From Quillaja saponaria (Eukaryota; Streptophyta; Magnoliopsida; Fabales; Quillajaceae), in contig CM055605.1 of NCBI GenBank assembly GCA_029379385.1, forward strand, positions 8,405,001 to 8,469,000: a stretch of 64,000 nucleotides of DNA, in the 5' to 3' direction. This document shows, in pieces, positions 62,593 through 64,000 of the stretch. The first letter of the stretch is position 1; each line of letters opens with the position of its first letter. The notes beneath the pieces are model-generated. The model ran no database searches. It saw only the letters and a program-made list of their open reading frames with translations, and was not told where the DNA came from. A program made the translations under genes and the position numbers.

Positions 62593-64000
62593 TACGCTGG
62601 ATTTTCTTAAGATAGTCGTTATCTCAAGTCTCCAGCAGTTAAGGTTAATTGCTGAAATTGGATTTCTTGAAGCTCACCTCTCAAAATCTTAGGTTTTCAA
62701 TTTCACATTGTTGTGAAGCACTTTAGTCAATGATCAGTAAGTGTATTTTTCATATCGTAGCTCTCACTCTTTTTGTACTGCTAACCAAAATCTGTACAGA
62801 GAACACAGAGATTAAGAATGTACAAAACAGTTTGCTCCTTATGGAAGCAATCTTGAATGGAAATGTCAAGGTTTTTTACCTTCCAATACAAAGATTTTCT
62901 TGAATGGAGTATTTTTCCTCTGTGCACACCTTAGCAGCCTTTCCTTTATTATTTCATCCAAGAGGAAACAACATGAACTTTTTTAGATTATTCTTTTTGT
63001 AATCTCATCAAGAATTTTGAATTGCCTAGTATTCCACCAATTTTTGAAGTTAAACCTGAGCAAATTAACCATGAAGGTAAGAAGATATAAATTTTTATGA
63101 GTAACATTTTGTGTACTGAAGGTGTGCAATTAGCAACACCCTTTTTGTTTTTCCCTTTCCTTTAGGCTTTGTCACAACCCCTTTAAATAGAGAGGAGCGG
63201 CGACCCTTAGACCAGCTCCTAAATGGCAGGAATTGCTGGACCACTTAATAAATCACTATTTCTATTGCAATTGATTATGAATGCTGTAATTGCTATCAAT
63301 GTCCTGTAAGAGCATCTAAAATTCAAAGTAACTTATCATGGAAAACGGCCATGAGCAAACTATCAACTAAAATCTGAGACTGCTTATTGGCTCTGTACAT
63401 CTATTCTTGGTAGCCCCAGATTGATAGTTGCCTTGGCAGAGTTGATTTTCTTTCTCTTTAGCTGTTTACATGTTTCAGGGGCAGCCTCTCCAACTTAAGT
63501 TCAGTCTTCAGCATCAACTTCTTTTTCATCATTTCTACCAGAAATATGATCTGAAACAATGTTTATTTAGGGGCGCCCGTTTCTATGTTGTGCTGCAGCC
63601 CATATGGTAGATTCCAGTGTATGGCTTCTGACCTAATTGATGCACTGATATGACACGACAACATTCCAAGACAATATGGCTAGAAAACATTCCTCCATTT
63701 ATATTTAGAAAATAATATTTGGATTATGGTGTTGATATGATAACATATTTTAATTAAAAGTATTTATACTTTCAGTCAAAATGTGTATAAACAGATAGAG
63801 ACCATGATTGTTAACATAAAATAAAAAAAATCTCTACAATATTGAGTACTCGTGATGTAATGGTCATCATATACTTCCAATCAACATTGAAAAATATATA
63901 TTATTATAATTACAAAGTTTTTACCACCTCTTTAATTAGTGAGGCTATTCCTTCTTCTTGGTTTTTCTGTTTTTTAACAAAAATAATGTTCCCAAAAACT
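62593..64000. other. OBE4 3' flank and intergenic
   Basis: No open frame with recognisable content. AT content rises after about 63650. The region probably includes the OBE4 3' UTR in its first few hundred bases. Confidence 0.5.

Overview
This is nuclear DNA from a flowering plant. The evidence is AT-rich intergenic DNA, genes split by many GT-AG introns, and a gene set typical of plants: a nuclear photosystem II 5 kDa subunit, a CHX-type cation/H+ exchanger, a bifunctional HisI-HisE enzyme with a transit peptide, an OBERON PHD protein, a plant EFR3 (SEMI-ROLLED LEAF 2) protein, and relics of a CC-NB-LRR resistance gene and of TWISTED DWARF 1. Gene structures look eudicot. The species cannot be named from the sequence alone.

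Layout. 1-2.6 kb holds a TG-rich microsatellite and a few exon-like open segments that I cannot assign. 2.8-3.1 kb is the intronless PSII 5 kDa gene (+). 3.8-4.6 kb and 12.5-13.3 kb are two intronless RING-H2 ubiquitin ligase genes (+), a dispersed duplicate pair with related promoters and 3' flanks. Between them, 5.4-7.3 kb is a dead NB-LRR gene (-) cut at its 5' side by a CACTA-type transposon end, followed by AT-rich repeat DNA. 13.5-16.5 kb carries a decayed RNA polymerase subunit RPB11 gene whose promoter and first exon are tandemly duplicated.

17.9-22.0 kb is an apparently intact four-exon CHX28-like antiporter (-). 25.1-35.3 kb is a 19-exon EFR3/SRL2-like gene (+) encoding 1028 residues, with one GC-AG intron. 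35.3-42.2 kb is gene-free. It holds a long AT-rich element containing a 1.5-kb degenerate telomere-like array (about 37.8-40.6 kb) and a Mutator-like MITE with a 10-bp target-site duplication (41.1-41.9 kb). 42.5-45.4 kb is HISN2 (+). 46.7-48.3 kb is a scrambled Copia/TRIM-like relic with LTRs in inverted orientation. 49.9-55.4 kb is a TWISTED DWARF 1/FKBP42 copy (+) with an in-frame stop and a lost splice acceptor, probably a pseudogene. 56.2-56.6 kb encodes a small predicted membrane protein (-). 58.1-62.6 kb is a two-exon OBERON 4-like gene (+).

The genes are independent single transcription units with no operon-like logic. Their jobs span photosynthesis, protein turnover, ion homeostasis, plasma-membrane phosphoinositide signalling, histidine biosynthesis and meristem chromatin regulation. 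The most unusual material is in the repeats and relics: the telomere-like array, the LTR palindrome, the transposon-interrupted NB-LRR, the duplicated RPB11 fragment and the decaying TWD1 copy. I found no tRNA, rRNA or CRISPR features, and nothing that amounts to a wholly new gene system.
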